The notes: generated by a model not told the origin, from the letters alone. A stretch of DNA of 64,000 bases from Xanthomonas bonasiae (GCF_017163705.1 NZ_JAFIWB010000027.1:18547-82546); one strand, 5' to 3'. Positions 43,925-52,240 are shown, numbered from the stretch's first letter. A program made the numbers and translations.

Positions 43925-44419
43925 TTAGAGCTGTTGCCATGACAACAACGCCCTGTCGGATTTCACCTCGAGCGTGAAGCCAAAGGGGAAGGCCGGGCTT
44001 GCCTCCTTGTCCACTTCGAACTCCACGCTACCCGGAGCGGGGCGGCTGGTGGTGAACTGCCCGGCACCGAGAATGCGCGAAGCCTCATTTGCCTGGATGG
44101 GCGACCAGTAGTTCGACGTGGCAAGCATCAGCGCTGCAACCGCTGTGCGAGTATCTGTGGACTCGGGAAAGGACACCTTGACGCTGCTGCCAAGATCCAT
44201 GCATCCAGCATGCGAAATTTGCACCGTCCTGCCTGAGGCATCCTTCCAGGCAACGCGGTGGTTGTTTGCATCCAGAACGCCGCCAGGATTGGCTTTCGCT
44301 TTGGAGACCAGCTCCTGCAAGACGGCTGCCTGGTCGAAATCACAGGTGTCGCCCGCCGATGCTTTCGCGGCGGGGATCAGCAGCGTGATGAGCAATGCTG
44401 AGGTTGCGATATGGTTCAT
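43925..44419 (-). CDS. Exported protein of unknown function
   Basis: This is a 164-residue protein with a Sec signal peptide (MNHIATSALLITLLIPAAKA, cleavage near ASA-GD). It has an acidic mature domain with two Cys (DTCDFD and HAGCMD) that may form a disulphide. No family is recognised. An upstream in-frame ATG at 44434 is possible, but the signal peptide starts best at 44419. It lies 65 bases upstream of the small lipoprotein gene on the same strand. Confidence 0.65.
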   Translation of the reverse strand: MNHIATSALLITLLIPAAKASAGDTCDFDQAAVLQELVSKAKANPGGVLDANNHRVAWKDASGRTVQISHAGCMDLGSSVKVSFPESTDTRTAVAALMLATSNYWSPIQANEASRILGAGQFTTSRPAPGSVEFEVDKEASPAFPFGFTLEVKSDRALLSWQQL

Positions 44420-44480
44420 GGGCACCGGATGCATGGTTGAGCCGCGCCGCAAGGCGGCTGCGGCTTGAGTGGCTGGGTCG

Positions 44481-44714
44481 TCAGTCGAGGCCTGCCCCTA
44501 ACAGCCTGCCAATACGTCTGGATGTGACCACCATGATGATGCCGATAAACAGGTACCAACCATCGACCGCAAAGAGATGCGCCGTCGTGGTTCTGGTGGG
44601 CAGGCCTGCAAGCTTCTCAACGCCATAGACGATAAAGCTAAGTACCATCAAGCCAGCTAGGCCGGCGCCAACGATCCTGATCAGCAGGGTGGCTAATTTT
44701 TGATGCTCGGTCAT
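44481..44714 (-). CDS. Small two-helix membrane protein
   Basis: This is a 77-residue protein with two transmembrane helices (ATLLIRIVGAGLAGLMVLSF and DGWYLFIGIIMVVTSRRIG). The ATG at 44714 is preceded by GGAGCGAGAG and is preferred over the ATG at 44726. Function is unknown. It belongs to the same minus-strand run of small genes. Confidence 0.65.
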   Translation of the reverse strand: MTEHQKLATLLIRIVGAGLAGLMVLSFIVYGVEKLAGLPTRTTTAHLFAVDGWYLFIGIIMVVTSRRIGRLLGAGLD

Positions 44715-44781
44715 CTCTCGCTCCATGACAGCCAGGCTGCAATTCGACTATGGCGTCCTGCTATATGGCTTTGTGTGCGCA

Positions 44782-45189
44782 TCACGCAAACAACTGCACA
44801 GCGTCATCGCTCCACTCGTGACCGTGCAGCGCCCAAGGAGTGCGTTCCGACGGCGGCGGGAACCCGGTACGGCAATAGCCGCGCTTGGCTTCGAAATCGA
44901 AGATCGCATGCGGATAGCCGTTGATCAGCAGCACGACCTTTTTGCTGTCCTGGGACCAGCCGATCTTCACTTCGGAAGGCGTCTCTTTGTCGGCGACGTC
45001 GGCAGCGTTGTAGATGTGTAGCGCGTCCTGGATAGGGTTGTCATCCGCGGACGGGTCGAGCGCATAGAAATAGCCGGTGTCGCCGTCGTCCTCGAAGACG
45101 GCGACGAACGGCTCTTCGGGCGCTTGCGCCTCGACGACCAGGGCGGTGCCGACGATCAACTCGCTTTCGGCGGTGAGGGTGATTGGCAT
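44782..45189 (-). CDS. DUF2251-like protein, possible immunity factor
   Basis: This is a 135-residue acidic cytoplasmic protein opening MPITLTAESELIVGTALVVE, with FVAVFEDDGDTGYFYALD and INGYPHAIFDFEAKRGYC. I recognise this as the DUF2251 type from memory. It starts 55 bases after the stop of type IV effector 1 on the same strand. Small acidic proteins next to such effectors are often immunity proteins, so this could be a second protective gene besides the one upstream. The start at 45189 has a weak ribosome-binding site. Confidence 0.7.
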   Translation of the reverse strand: MPITLTAESELIVGTALVVEAQAPEEPFVAVFEDDGDTGYFYALDPSADDNPIQDALHIYNAADVADKETPSEVKIGWSQDSKKVVLLINGYPHAIFDFEAKRGYCRTGFPPPSERTPWALHGHEWSDDAVQLFA

Positions 45190-45243
45190 GTTCGTTCGCT
45201 CATGGTGGACAGTGTGCACCGCTGCTCGGCACCTGTCTGGTAG

Positions 45244-47988
45244 TTAGACCACCGGTCCTCCACGACCGAGGCCGTCTTGATTTCGCTGCGTCGCTTCCTG
45301 CGCAAGCTGCTGTTCTTGGTGCTTGTTGAACGCCAGCGATTGCTGCGACGTTTCTTGCAGTGAGGGGGCGGGTTCACTGGTGTTGACCGAAGCCCTGAAT
45401 CCCGGCGTGGTCCCCGTCACCCATAACGTGTCCCCTGCCAGTCGAACGCCATCGATCTTGCTGGCGTCTGTCATGCCCTCCTTCTTGCTCAGCAGCATGG
45501 CATGCGCCACATGATCGTCAGAGATCTCGAGCGGGGTGCCACCTCTAAGCTTCGCGAAGATCGCCTGATCGTTCGGTGGCAGTTGTCCGAGGGTCGAGGC
45601 CTTTTCGTCGCCTTGCCCGGCCGCCACTGCGGTACTGGCAGCGCCCGCGACCGGTGAATCATCTTTCGACAGGGACGCGTGCGGCGCACGCTCTGGTGGC
45701 TTGGCTTCGCTCTGGGGTGCCTGGCCTTGGCCCTGCAGCGCCGGCCGCTCCGCGTGCTTGATCTCTTCCGCGGTAGTGATCGCTTTGGGTACCATCCTGC
45801 TTTCGGACAGGAAGCTGTCGCGGCCATCGTCCATCATCGTCACGATCGCGCTGTTCGGCCCTGGACGGCCGGTCTTCGGATCGGGCTGCAGCATCAGGGA
45901 ATACGGCTTGCCGGCATCCAGGCCCTCACGGGTGTGGGTGTGAGCGACGGCGGCCGTGGCGGCGTCGATCTCCGCTTCGGTACGCGCGATACCGGCACCG
46001 GCATAGGCCGCGGCCACCATGCCCCGCATCGGCATGGCTTTCGGCAGGGTCGGATTGGCCAGCGCTTCCGCCGCCATGGCGGAGTACTCCTGCAAGCCGG
46101 CCTGCTGGCTTCGGTGCACCTCGTTCAATTCGTCGCGGACATTGCCCTGGGCCTGGTTGGTACCGTAGATCATGCCCGGCGTGCTCCACTCGCCATTGGC
46201 GCCACGCGTGTAGGTGTGGCCATCGGACGCCTTCAGCGTTTCTGTCTGCGTGCTGGCGTCTTTCACGGCGGCGGGTACTTCGCCGTGTTGATGCCAGACG
46301 AATTGGTTGTAGGCCACCTGGTAGCGGCCGGCGATCGCAGCCGGCGTGTTGGCCGCGTTCTGGGCGATGATCAATTTCGAGGCCTGGTCCAGTTCGGCCG
46401 CCCGCTGTGGCGTGGCGGTCTCGGCATGGGTGACCTTCATGCCGTGCTCGATGTATTGATCGACGACCGTGCGAGACCAGGCATGGGTCTGCGGGTCGCG
46501 GGTCCAGTTTCCTTCCCCGTCCAGGCTCCGGGCCTCGCCTTTGCCGGAGGGGATCGAATAGGGGTTCTGCGGTTCCGACAGGTTCGCCAACCCCAATTCG
46601 TAGGACGCGTTGGCGGATTTGTAGTTCAGTTGGTTCGCCAGCACGTCTCCGGCAACGTACCTGACCTTGCTGTAGGTCGGGGCGCCGCTTTCCGGCGATG
46701 CGGTCGTGGTGGCCTTGACCTGTTGCGTTTCCGCCACCCGCGACCAGGTGCCTTTCGGGTCGCTGGGATCGCGGCTCCATTCGTTGCCGTCCCGGTCCTT
46801 CTGGGTGAAGACCCGGTCGATGTCCTTTTGCTGAGCCCACTTTTCTCCGAGGAATGCTCCGCCGACGCCGCCCACCACGCCACCGATCCCCGAGGTGACC
46901 AGGGCTCCTGGACCGCTCGGGGAGCCTCCCGCCAGCCCATAGCCGGCACCAGCCAGAAAGCCGACGGCGATACCGCCACCAATGCCGCCGACATTGCGGC
47001 CGATGAAATGGGTCTTTGCCGACTCGGCGCCTGTCGTATTGCCCTGCGCTTCCAGCTTCACCACTTGGTGGCCGGTGGTGGTGAAGTCGTATGCCAACGC
47101 GGCCACCGCCACCACGGTCCCGCCTTTCGCCAGCATGCCGGGGCGCAAGCCCTTGGATGCCGCCACCGCTTCACCTGTGATGGCGGCTTCTCCTACCGCC
47201 GCAGTAGGCGCGCTGAATCCGGTAGGCGCACGGGTCAGGCCCGCATTTGCGAGTTCAGTGGCAGGGGGGAACTTGGCGGCATCTGCGCCGAGGGTTGCAG
47301 CTGCTTCCTGCGAGAGCGAGACCTTGGTGACCTTCGGTCCCACGTTGTCGGGCGACACAAAAATGCCCTTGGGCACCGCCTCGATGAACTGCGCCTGCAC
47401 CTTGGGCAACACGGCATCGGCGCCACCCTGGGCATAGAGCGCTTTCAGCTCGCTGACCGGTTGCCCGCCCAGAGTCCTGACATTGGGGTTCTCCAACACG
47501 GCAGGCAGCTCCACCTTGCCGAAAACACGCTCGATGTTGGCATTGGTGGCGACCACCTTGATGTCGCCGCGCAGCGAGCCTGCGAATTCGTTGGAGGCTT
47601 CGCCCCAAAGGGAGCCTTCCAACGAAGTGGCGCTCTTGGCGACAGCCTTGGGATTGCCATACAGAAAGTCTTCAGTAGAAAGCTTGGCCTGATCAAGGCC
47701 TTGGCCCTGTCCTTTGAATATGCGCGTTGCCGCGTCTTTGATGGCTGCTAATGCTTCCTTATCGCCAAGAAATTGTGCCCGTGGCGTGTTGTTGATGATG
47801 GGCTCGCCAGTCTTGCTTGCAAGTTCCTTGGCGATCACCTCAGACGATACGTCGCCGACCGGGCGGCTATAGAGAATGCCTCCTTCGCCTATGGCTTTGG
47901 CGGGGTATTGACGCGCGATCGCCTGGATTTCCTCAAGCGACTGGGCTTTTCTGATTTGCTCGATCTGTTTGGAATAGTCGTCGCTCAT
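45244..47988 (-). CDS. Putative type IV secretion system effector 1 (XVIPCD-type C-terminus, unknown N-terminal toxin domain)
   Basis: This is a 914-residue protein. Residues 1-260 are a soluble domain I do not recognise (GEGGILYSRPVGDV; EGSLWGEASNEFAGSLRGDI). Residues about 330-382 are a Gly/Ala-rich hydrophobic segment. A repetitive middle follows with W-containing blocks (NEWSRDP, GTWSRV, GNWTRDP, HAWSRTV). The C-terminal 115 residues resemble the end module of Xanthomonas type IV effectors: ISDDHVAHAMLLSKKEGM, then LWVTGTTPGFRASV and a Gln-rich tail. Such proteins are delivered to rival bacteria through VirD4. The general layout is shared with effector 2. The start overlaps the stop of the upstream immunity gene (ATGA). 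Confidence 0.75.
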   Translation of the reverse strand: MSDDYSKQIEQIRKAQSLEEIQAIARQYPAKAIGEGGILYSRPVGDVSSEVIAKELASKTGEPIINNTPRAQFLGDKEALAAIKDAATRIFKGQGQGLDQAKLSTEDFLYGNPKAVAKSATSLEGSLWGEASNEFAGSLRGDIKVVATNANIERVFGKVELPAVLENPNVRTLGGQPVSELKALYAQGGADAVLPKVQAQFIEAVPKGIFVSPDNVGPKVTKVSLSQEAAATLGADAAKFPPATELANAGLTRAPTGFSAPTAAVGEAAITGEAVAASKGLRPGMLAKGGTVVAVAALAYDFTTTGHQVVKLEAQGNTTGAESAKTHFIGRNVGGIGGGIAVGFLAGAGYGLAGGSPSGPGALVTSGIGGVVGGVGGAFLGEKWAQQKDIDRVFTQKDRDGNEWSRDPSDPKGTWSRVAETQQVKATTTASPESGAPTYSKVRYVAGDVLANQLNYKSANASYELGLANLSEPQNPYSIPSGKGEARSLDGEGNWTRDPQTHAWSRTVVDQYIEHGMKVTHAETATPQRAAELDQASKLIIAQNAANTPAAIAGRYQVAYNQFVWHQHGEVPAAVKDASTQTETLKASDGHTYTRGANGEWSTPGMIYGTNQAQGNVRDELNEVHRSQQAGLQEYSAMAAEALANPTLPKAMPMRGMVAAAYAGAGIARTEAEIDAATAAVAHTHTREGLDAGKPYSLMLQPDPKTGRPGPNSAIVTMMDDGRDSFLSESRMVPKAITTAEEIKHAERPALQGQGQAPQSEAKPPERAPHASLSKDDSPVAGAASTAVAAGQGDEKASTLGQLPPNDQAIFAKLRGGTPLEISDDHVAHAMLLSKKEGMTDASKIDGVRLAGDTLWVTGTTPGFRASVNTSEPAPSLQETSQQSLAFNKHQEQQLAQEATQRNQDGLGRGGPVV

Positions 47989-48422
47989 GCCGCGGCCCCG
48001 TCATCCATGACTAGAATCCATCCATCCCTGAAGATAACCTGGCCCATGAAATGGGCATCCGGATACTCGGTTAGAACGGATGGCCTATTCGGATAATGGG
48101 TGCCGGCAGCGATCAGTTGCGCTATCAGCGTCTGAATGGTGTTTGCTTCTGCTGCCGTGAAGACCCGACATGTCCTCCCTTGCATCGGCATTCCTATGTC
48201 GCCGTCGCGGCCATAGCCAAATGAGACTATTTCTATGTTGTAGTCATTGCCGTTGGGCAGAAATGCGTCTCGAATTTCACCGAAGTACTCTTCGCCACCA
48301 ACCTCGACGGCGAACGTCTCATGGCCCTGTTCATCCATGATGCCGCGCACACCGCCCGAAAATCTGGCGCGCCCCTCCGGAAATTGCAGCCAATCGAAGG
48401 TGGAGTGGTTGGATAAGTCCAT
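47985..48422 (-). CDS. Putative immunity protein of effector 1
   Basis: This 145-residue cytoplasmic protein's stop overlaps the start of effector 1 by four bases, the usual upstream position for immunity genes of this secretion system. Characteristic segments are FDWLQFPEGRARFSGGVRGI, EEYFGEIRDAFLPNGNDYNI and FGYGRDGDIGMPM. Two paralogues follow at 48569 and 49580. The ATG at 48422 is chosen by alignment with them (MDLSNHSTFDW against MALHDHPTFDW). An ATG at 48446 and a TTG at 48458 are in-frame alternatives; none has a strong ribosome-binding site. No named family is recognised. Confidence 0.75.
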   Translation of the reverse strand: MDLSNHSTFDWLQFPEGRARFSGGVRGIMDEQGHETFAVEVGGEEYFGEIRDAFLPNGNDYNIEIVSFGYGRDGDIGMPMQGRTCRVFTAAEANTIQTLIAQLIAAGTHYPNRPSVLTEYPDAHFMGQVIFRDGWILVMDDGAAA

Positions 48423-48568
48423 GTCTAGTGTTCCATGTTGGATCATCGGAAATTGCAACGTTGCGCGCGGGCTTCAAGTTATCGGTCCGGTCAAACGATT
48501 CGCTTGATGCGATCAACGAAGTCCTGCGCTACGACTCGGCGACAGCTTCTGCCATCACGGTGAGGATT

Positions 48569-49024
48569 TCAAGAAAAGCACCGATGGTTCGGATCTGAGG
48601 TGGCTTCATCATCCGCGACCAGAGCCCAGCCGTTCTTGAAGCTGACCTGGCCCATGAAGCGGGCGCTTGGGTATTCCGTCAACACAGACGGCCTGTCCGC
48701 GAAGTGCGTGCCTGCGGCGATCAGTTGAACGATCAGTGTCTGGATGGTGCCGATTTCAGCTTTCGAGAAGATTTGACATGCACCATGCATTGGCATTCCG
48801 AGACATTTTTCGCTGCCGTAGCCGAAGGACATCACTTCGATGTTGTAGTCATTGTCGTTAGGCAAGAAGGCTCTGTCGATTTCTCCAAAGAATTCGTTGC
48901 CACCTATCTCGACCGCGAAGGTCTCGTGCCCAAGCTCGTCAACGCCGCGGACCAAGCCAGAAAATCTGGCGCGCCCCTCCGGGAGTTGGACCCAATCGAA
49001 GGTAGGGTGGTCATGTAAGGCCAT
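48569..49024 (-). CDS. Immunity-protein paralogue 2 (orphan)
   Basis: This 151-residue protein starts at ATG 49024 behind AGGAG, a clear site. It shares FDWVQLPEGRARFSG, GNEFFGEIDRAFLPNDNDYN and a C-terminal FMGQVSFKNGWALVADDE with its neighbours. It has no effector of its own. Upstream, on the other strand, is a fragment of an effector C-terminus (49290-49498). It is one copy of a duplicated unit of about 0.98 kb whose second copy carries the gene at 49580. It may protect against effectors of neighbouring strains. Confidence 0.72.
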   Translation of the reverse strand: MALHDHPTFDWVQLPEGRARFSGLVRGVDELGHETFAVEIGGNEFFGEIDRAFLPNDNDYNIEVMSFGYGSEKCLGMPMHGACQIFSKAEIGTIQTLIVQLIAAGTHFADRPSVLTEYPSARFMGQVSFKNGWALVADDEATSDPNHRCFS

Positions 49025-49238
49025 GCTTGTTGCTCCTGTCGGGCGAGCGGAAATTCCGACGTCCTGCATCAGATTGTCCAGCAGCGATGCCAGATCACGC
49101 AATCTTAGAGGCGAGAGAACGTAGTGCGTTAAGCCGGGTAGTGCCTTGTGAAAAGCCGGCATGTGCTGAGAGGCGTGCGGCTGCACACAGCGCGTGCATA
49201 AGCGGGCGGCGGGCGGCGTGCGGCGTGCGGCGGGCGAT

Positions 49239-49289
49239 TCAAGCTTTGTATACCGCCGAGATCACCAACTCGCCGTCGCGCACGCGAAG
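49239..49289 (-). pseudogene. symE-like 3' fragment A
   Basis: The last 17 codons of a SymE-like gene (LRVRDGELVISAVYKA then stop) are joined directly, on the opposite strand, to an effector tail. The intact C-terminus at the right end of the window reads LRVQVRDGELVVSVASKD. No upstream SymE sequence is present. Confidence 0.6.
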
Positions 49290-49498
49290 GTGCTGGCGGT
49301 CTACGCGCCGTTTGGCGACAAGCGGCCGTTCTTCCGTGCCCGTGTGGATGGACAGGAAGCGGCCCAGCAGCCGGCGGAGCAGGGACTGGTGCAAGTCGAG
49401 CAGATCAAGATGGAGGAGGTCCGCCTGCAGCAGGTGGAAATGGCCCAGCAGCAGACCACGCAACAGCAGGCGGGGACCAAGCCGGTCTCTGTGGAGAC
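49290..49498 (+). pseudogene. Orphan effector C-terminal (XVIPCD) tail A
   Basis: The frame VLAVYAPFGDKRPFFRARVD and the following Gln-rich tail (QEAAQQPAEQ; QQQTTQQQ) closely match the last 70 residues of effector 2. It has no start codon or toxin domain. Unlike effector 2 it has lost the stop after the tail and reads on. It abuts symE fragment A at its 5' side. Confidence 0.75.
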
Positions 49499-49529
49499 AG
49501 GACGCATTCTGCGAAAAGACTTGGCGCGC

Positions 49530-49545
49530 GACTACATCTGTAGTT
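49530..49545. promoter_or_regulatory. Orphan BlaI/CopY-type operator
   Basis: GACTACATCTGTAGTT contains the TACA-NN-TGTA dyad of BlaI/MecI/CopY operators. It is the duplicated counterpart of the first operator at 50502. The second operator is degraded in this copy and the serine hydrolase gene is absent, so the site has no obvious target. Confidence 0.55.
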
Positions 49546-49579
49546 ATATGGGGACTAGATTTTATGTTTGGAGTAGTCG

Positions 49580-50017
49580 TCACTCATGGCGTAACCCGTC
49601 ATCCATGGCTAAAGCCCAGCCGTACCTGAAGAAAACTTCCCCGATGAAGTGGGCATTCGGATGCTCGTTCAGCAGCGTGGGTCTATTCGAAAAATGTGTG
49701 CCGGCAGCGATCAGGCGAACGATTAGTGTCTGAACAGCGTGGATCTCTGCTGTCGTGAAGACTCGGCACGCGCCTAGCATCGGCATTCCGATGTCGCCGT
49801 CACGGCCGTAGCCAAATGAGACGACTTCAATATTGTAGTCATTGTGGTTCGGCAGAAAGGCTCTTCTAATTTCGCCGAAGTACTCTTCGCCATCCACCTC
49901 GACGGCGAACGTCTCATGGCGCCGTTCATCCATGATGCCGCGCACGCCGCCAGAAAATCTGGCGCGCCCCTCCGGGAGTTGAACCCAATCGAAGGTAGGG
50001 TGGTCATGCAAGGCCAT
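49580..50017 (-). CDS. Immunity-protein paralogue 3 (orphan)
   Basis: This 145-residue protein has its start at ATG 50017 behind AGGAG. It has the FDWVQLPEGRARFSGGVRGI and FGYGRDGDIGMPML segments, the latter closer to the immunity protein of effector 1 than to paralogue 2, and ends FIGEVFFRYGWALAMDD. The upstream 160 bases are nearly identical to those of paralogue 2. It has no neighbouring intact effector. Confidence 0.72.
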   Translation of the reverse strand: MALHDHPTFDWVQLPEGRARFSGGVRGIMDERRHETFAVEVDGEEYFGEIRRAFLPNHNDYNIEVVSFGYGRDGDIGMPMLGACRVFTTAEIHAVQTLIVRLIAAGTHFSNRPTLLNEHPNAHFIGEVFFRYGWALAMDDGLRHE

Positions 50018-50210
50018 GCTTGTTGCTCCTGTCGGGCGAGCGGAAATTCCGATGTCCTGCATCAGATTGTCCAGCAGCGATGCCAGATCACGCAATCTTA
50101 GAGGCGAGAGAACGTAGTGCGTGCAGCCGGGTAATGCCTTGTGAAAAGCCGGCATGTGCTGAGAGGCGTGCGGCTGCACACAGCGCGTGCCTAAGCGGGC
50201 GGCGGCCGAT

Positions 50211-50261
50211 TCAACCTTTGCCTGCCGCCGAGATCACCAACTCGCCGTCGCGCACGCGAAG
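50211..50261 (-). pseudogene. symE-like 3' fragment B
   Basis: This is the last 17 codons of a SymE-like gene (RVRDGELVISAAGKG, then stop). It is the second copy of fragment A, 972 bases further on, again fused head-on to an effector tail. Confidence 0.6.
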
Positions 50262-50447
50262 GTGCTGGCGGTCTACGGGCTGTTTGGCAAGAAGCTGCAG
50301 TTCTTCCGCGCCCGCGTGGATGGGCAGGAAGCGGCCCAGCAGCCGGCAGAGCAGGGCGTAGTGCAGGTCGAGCAGATCAAGGTGGAGCAGGTCCGCCTGC
50401 AGCAGGTGGAGATGGCCCAGCAGCAGACCGCGCAACAGCAGGCGTAG
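50262..50447 (+). pseudogene. Orphan effector C-terminal (XVIPCD) tail B
   Basis: VLAVYGLFGKKLQFFRARVD, then QEAAQQPAEQ and a Gln-rich end closing with TAG at 50445. This matches the last 61 residues of effector 2. It lacks a start and a toxin domain and is the second copy of tail A. Confidence 0.75.
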
Positions 50448-50501
50448 CCCAAGCCGGTCTCTGTGGAGACAGGACGCATTCTGCAAAAAGACTTGGCGCG
50501 C

Positions 50502-50540
50502 GACTACATCTGTAGTTATATTGTGACTACATTTGTAGTC
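50502..50540. promoter_or_regulatory. Two tandem BlaI/CopY-type operators before the serine hydrolase gene
   Basis: GACTACATCTGTAGTT (50502-50517) and GACTACATTTGTAGTC (50525-50540) each hold the TACA-NN-TGTA dyad, with centres 23 bases apart. A plausible promoter (TTGGCG near 50493, TTATAT near 50516) overlaps the first site, so repressor binding would block transcription. No blaI/blaR gene lies in the window. Confidence 0.6.
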
Positions 50541-50555
50541 AAAAAATGGTGTGCC

Positions 50556-52040
50556 GTGCCTACGCGATCGACGTTTTGGATAGGGTTGTGGTTCTTGGCG
50601 GCAACGTGGTCGTCTGCAGCAACGCAGTTGACGGATCGACAGGCGAAAGGGATCGATGGCGTCGTGCGGCGGGAGATGCAGGCGCGGTCCATTCCCGGCA
50701 TGCATGTGTCCCTCGTCCGCAATGGCCGCATCGTCTTCAGCAAGGCATACGGCGTCGCTGACCTGGAAAGCCGCGCGCCGGTGACCAGGGACAGTGTTTT
50801 CACGTTGAACTCGTCGACGAAAGCATTCACCGGTGTCGCCATCATGCAATTGGTCCAGGCAGGGCGGGTCGCGTTGGACGCGCCTGTCTCGCGCTACCTG
50901 GACAACCTTCCCCCCGCGTGGCGACGGGTGACCATTGGGCAGCTGCTGACACACGTCTCAGGTCTGCCGGACATCCTGGTCCAACCAAAGGGGCAGGGAA
51001 CGGGATCGCTTGTTGGCGATGGCAGCGCAGCATCCGCCTGGTCGGTGGTTCAAACAATGCCGATCGAGGCCCCAGCGGGAACCCGCTATCGCTACAACCA
51101 GACCAACTACGTGTTGCTGGGCAAGGTGATCGACCGCATCACCGGGGCACCCTTCGCAGAAGAGATGCGGGTTCGCAAGTTCATCCCGGCGGGCATGACG
51201 CACACGGCCTTTGGAGACGCCCGCACGATCATGCCTGGTCGCGTACGCACCTATCGCTATGTGGGGGGGCGAGTGGATGCCAGCGCGAATGCGGCAGGAT
51301 TGGAGCATGCGTTCGATGATTTCGCGCCCTTCATCAGGACCGCCGGCGGACTCAACGCGTCGGCGGATGACGTGGCGCATTGGCTGATTTCCCTGCAGAA
51401 CGGCACCTTGCTCGACACCCATGTGCTCCAGACGATGTGGACAGCCGGCACCTTTTCTGACGGTTCGCCCACACCCTGGGCAATGGGCTGGCCGCTGCGG
51501 GCGCGCGCCGAACATCCTGTGGTTGCGGGAATAGGCGGGCGCCGAGCGGCGTTCTTCGTGTATCCCGAAGACGACCTGGCCATCGTGGTACTCACCAACC
51601 TGGCCGGCGCCAATCCTGAGGAGTTCATCGACGAAATCGCGGGTCAGTTCTACCCGGATCTGCTTGCCGTCAATGGCGGTGGTTTGTCGCCGCAAGTGAA
51701 GCAGCTGTGCTTGGCGCTGATCAAGGAAGGGTTCGACGCCGCACCGGCCGCGTATGCCCGCCTGAAGGCGACCGATCCTGGCTACACCCTTCAGGAGGCC
51801 GAGCTCAACGCGTGGGGCGGACAGCTGATGGGGCAAGGAAAGCTGCGCGACGCCATTTGCGTCTTCAAACTGGCGATCGAACTCTATGTGGACAGCGCCA
51901 ATACTTACGACAGTTTGGCGGAGGCATATGAGGCCGCCGGCGAGAAAGCGCTGGCAGTGGCCAGCTACACGCGGTCCCTTGCCTTGGACGCAGGAAACGA
52001 TCACGCGCGATCGCGACTGAGCGCTCTTCAATCCGAGTAG
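50556..52040 (+). CDS. Secreted serine hydrolase (beta-lactamase/D-Ala-D-Ala peptidase type) with C-terminal TPR-like region
   Basis: This is a 494-residue protein read from a GTG at 50556, which places a signal peptide (FWIGLWFLAATWSSA) at the N-terminus. The longer frame from 50463 would start in the effector-tail repeat and run through both operators, so it is rejected. Active-site marks of class C-type hydrolases are Ser-x-x-Lys in LNSSTKAFTG, the Tyr in RYRYNQTNYVLLGK, and GIGGRR in place of Lys-Thr-Gly. The last 110 residues look like TPR helices (AWGGQLMGQGKLRDAICVFK; SLAEAYEAAGEKALAVASYT). Substrate is unknown. The upstream BlaI-type sites suggest induction by cell-wall stress or beta-lactams. 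Confidence 0.8.
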   Translation: MPTRSTFWIGLWFLAATWSSAATQLTDRQAKGIDGVVRREMQARSIPGMHVSLVRNGRIVFSKAYGVADLESRAPVTRDSVFTLNSSTKAFTGVAIMQLVQAGRVALDAPVSRYLDNLPPAWRRVTIGQLLTHVSGLPDILVQPKGQGTGSLVGDGSAASAWSVVQTMPIEAPAGTRYRYNQTNYVLLGKVIDRITGAPFAEEMRVRKFIPAGMTHTAFGDARTIMPGRVRTYRYVGGRVDASANAAGLEHAFDDFAPFIRTAGGLNASADDVAHWLISLQNGTLLDTHVLQTMWTAGTFSDGSPTPWAMGWPLRARAEHPVVAGIGGRRAAFFVYPEDDLAIVVLTNLAGANPEEFIDEIAGQFYPDLLAVNGGGLSPQVKQLCLALIKEGFDAAPAAYARLKATDPGYTLQEAELNAWGGQLMGQGKLRDAICVFKLAIELYVDSANTYDSLAEAYEAAGEKALAVASYTRSLALDAGNDHARSRLSALQSE

Positions 52041-52063
52041 TGCGTGGGTGGACGATGGCTGCG

Positions 52064-52105
52064 TCAGTCCTTGCTGGGCGCGCTCACCACCAGTTCGCCG
52101 TGCGC
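52064..52105 (-). pseudogene. symE-like 3' fragment C
   Basis: About 12 codons ending GELVVSAPSKD and stop match the C-terminus of the SymE-like protein at 63770. The preceding bases (GTGGACGATGGCTGCGTCAG) also match DNA next to that gene. Sequence beyond about 52105 is unrelated. It lies just downstream of the serine hydrolase. Confidence 0.5.
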
Positions 52106-52240
52106 GGGCAAGATCGGCGGCATCGGCGGCGGCGATTCCTGCACGTGGCCGGCCAAGGGGAGGGGGCTGGGGATCAATTGCCTCCGTCCCGTTTTGTTCT
52201 ATAGCCGGTCACCACCTCGCCTGGGTCGACCGGCCTCAAC

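Noticed and set aside
48569..49186. Extended immunity paralogue starting at 49186 (and its twin at 50179)
   Set aside because: The extra 54 residues are shared only because of recent duplication and are absent from the paralogue of effector 1. A strong AGGAG site marks the internal ATG at 49024 and 50017.
49239..49583. 114-codon minus-strand frame (and the longer one at 50211-50954)
   Set aside because: Only the last 17 codons are SymE-derived; the rest is the complement of the effector tail, so it is a fusion artefact rather than a gene.
50463..50555. Longer start for the serine hydrolase at ATG 50463
   Set aside because: These codons belong to the duplicated effector-tail DNA, also present at 49491 without the hydrolase, and run through both operator sites and the promoter. 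The GTG at 50556 gives a proper signal peptide.
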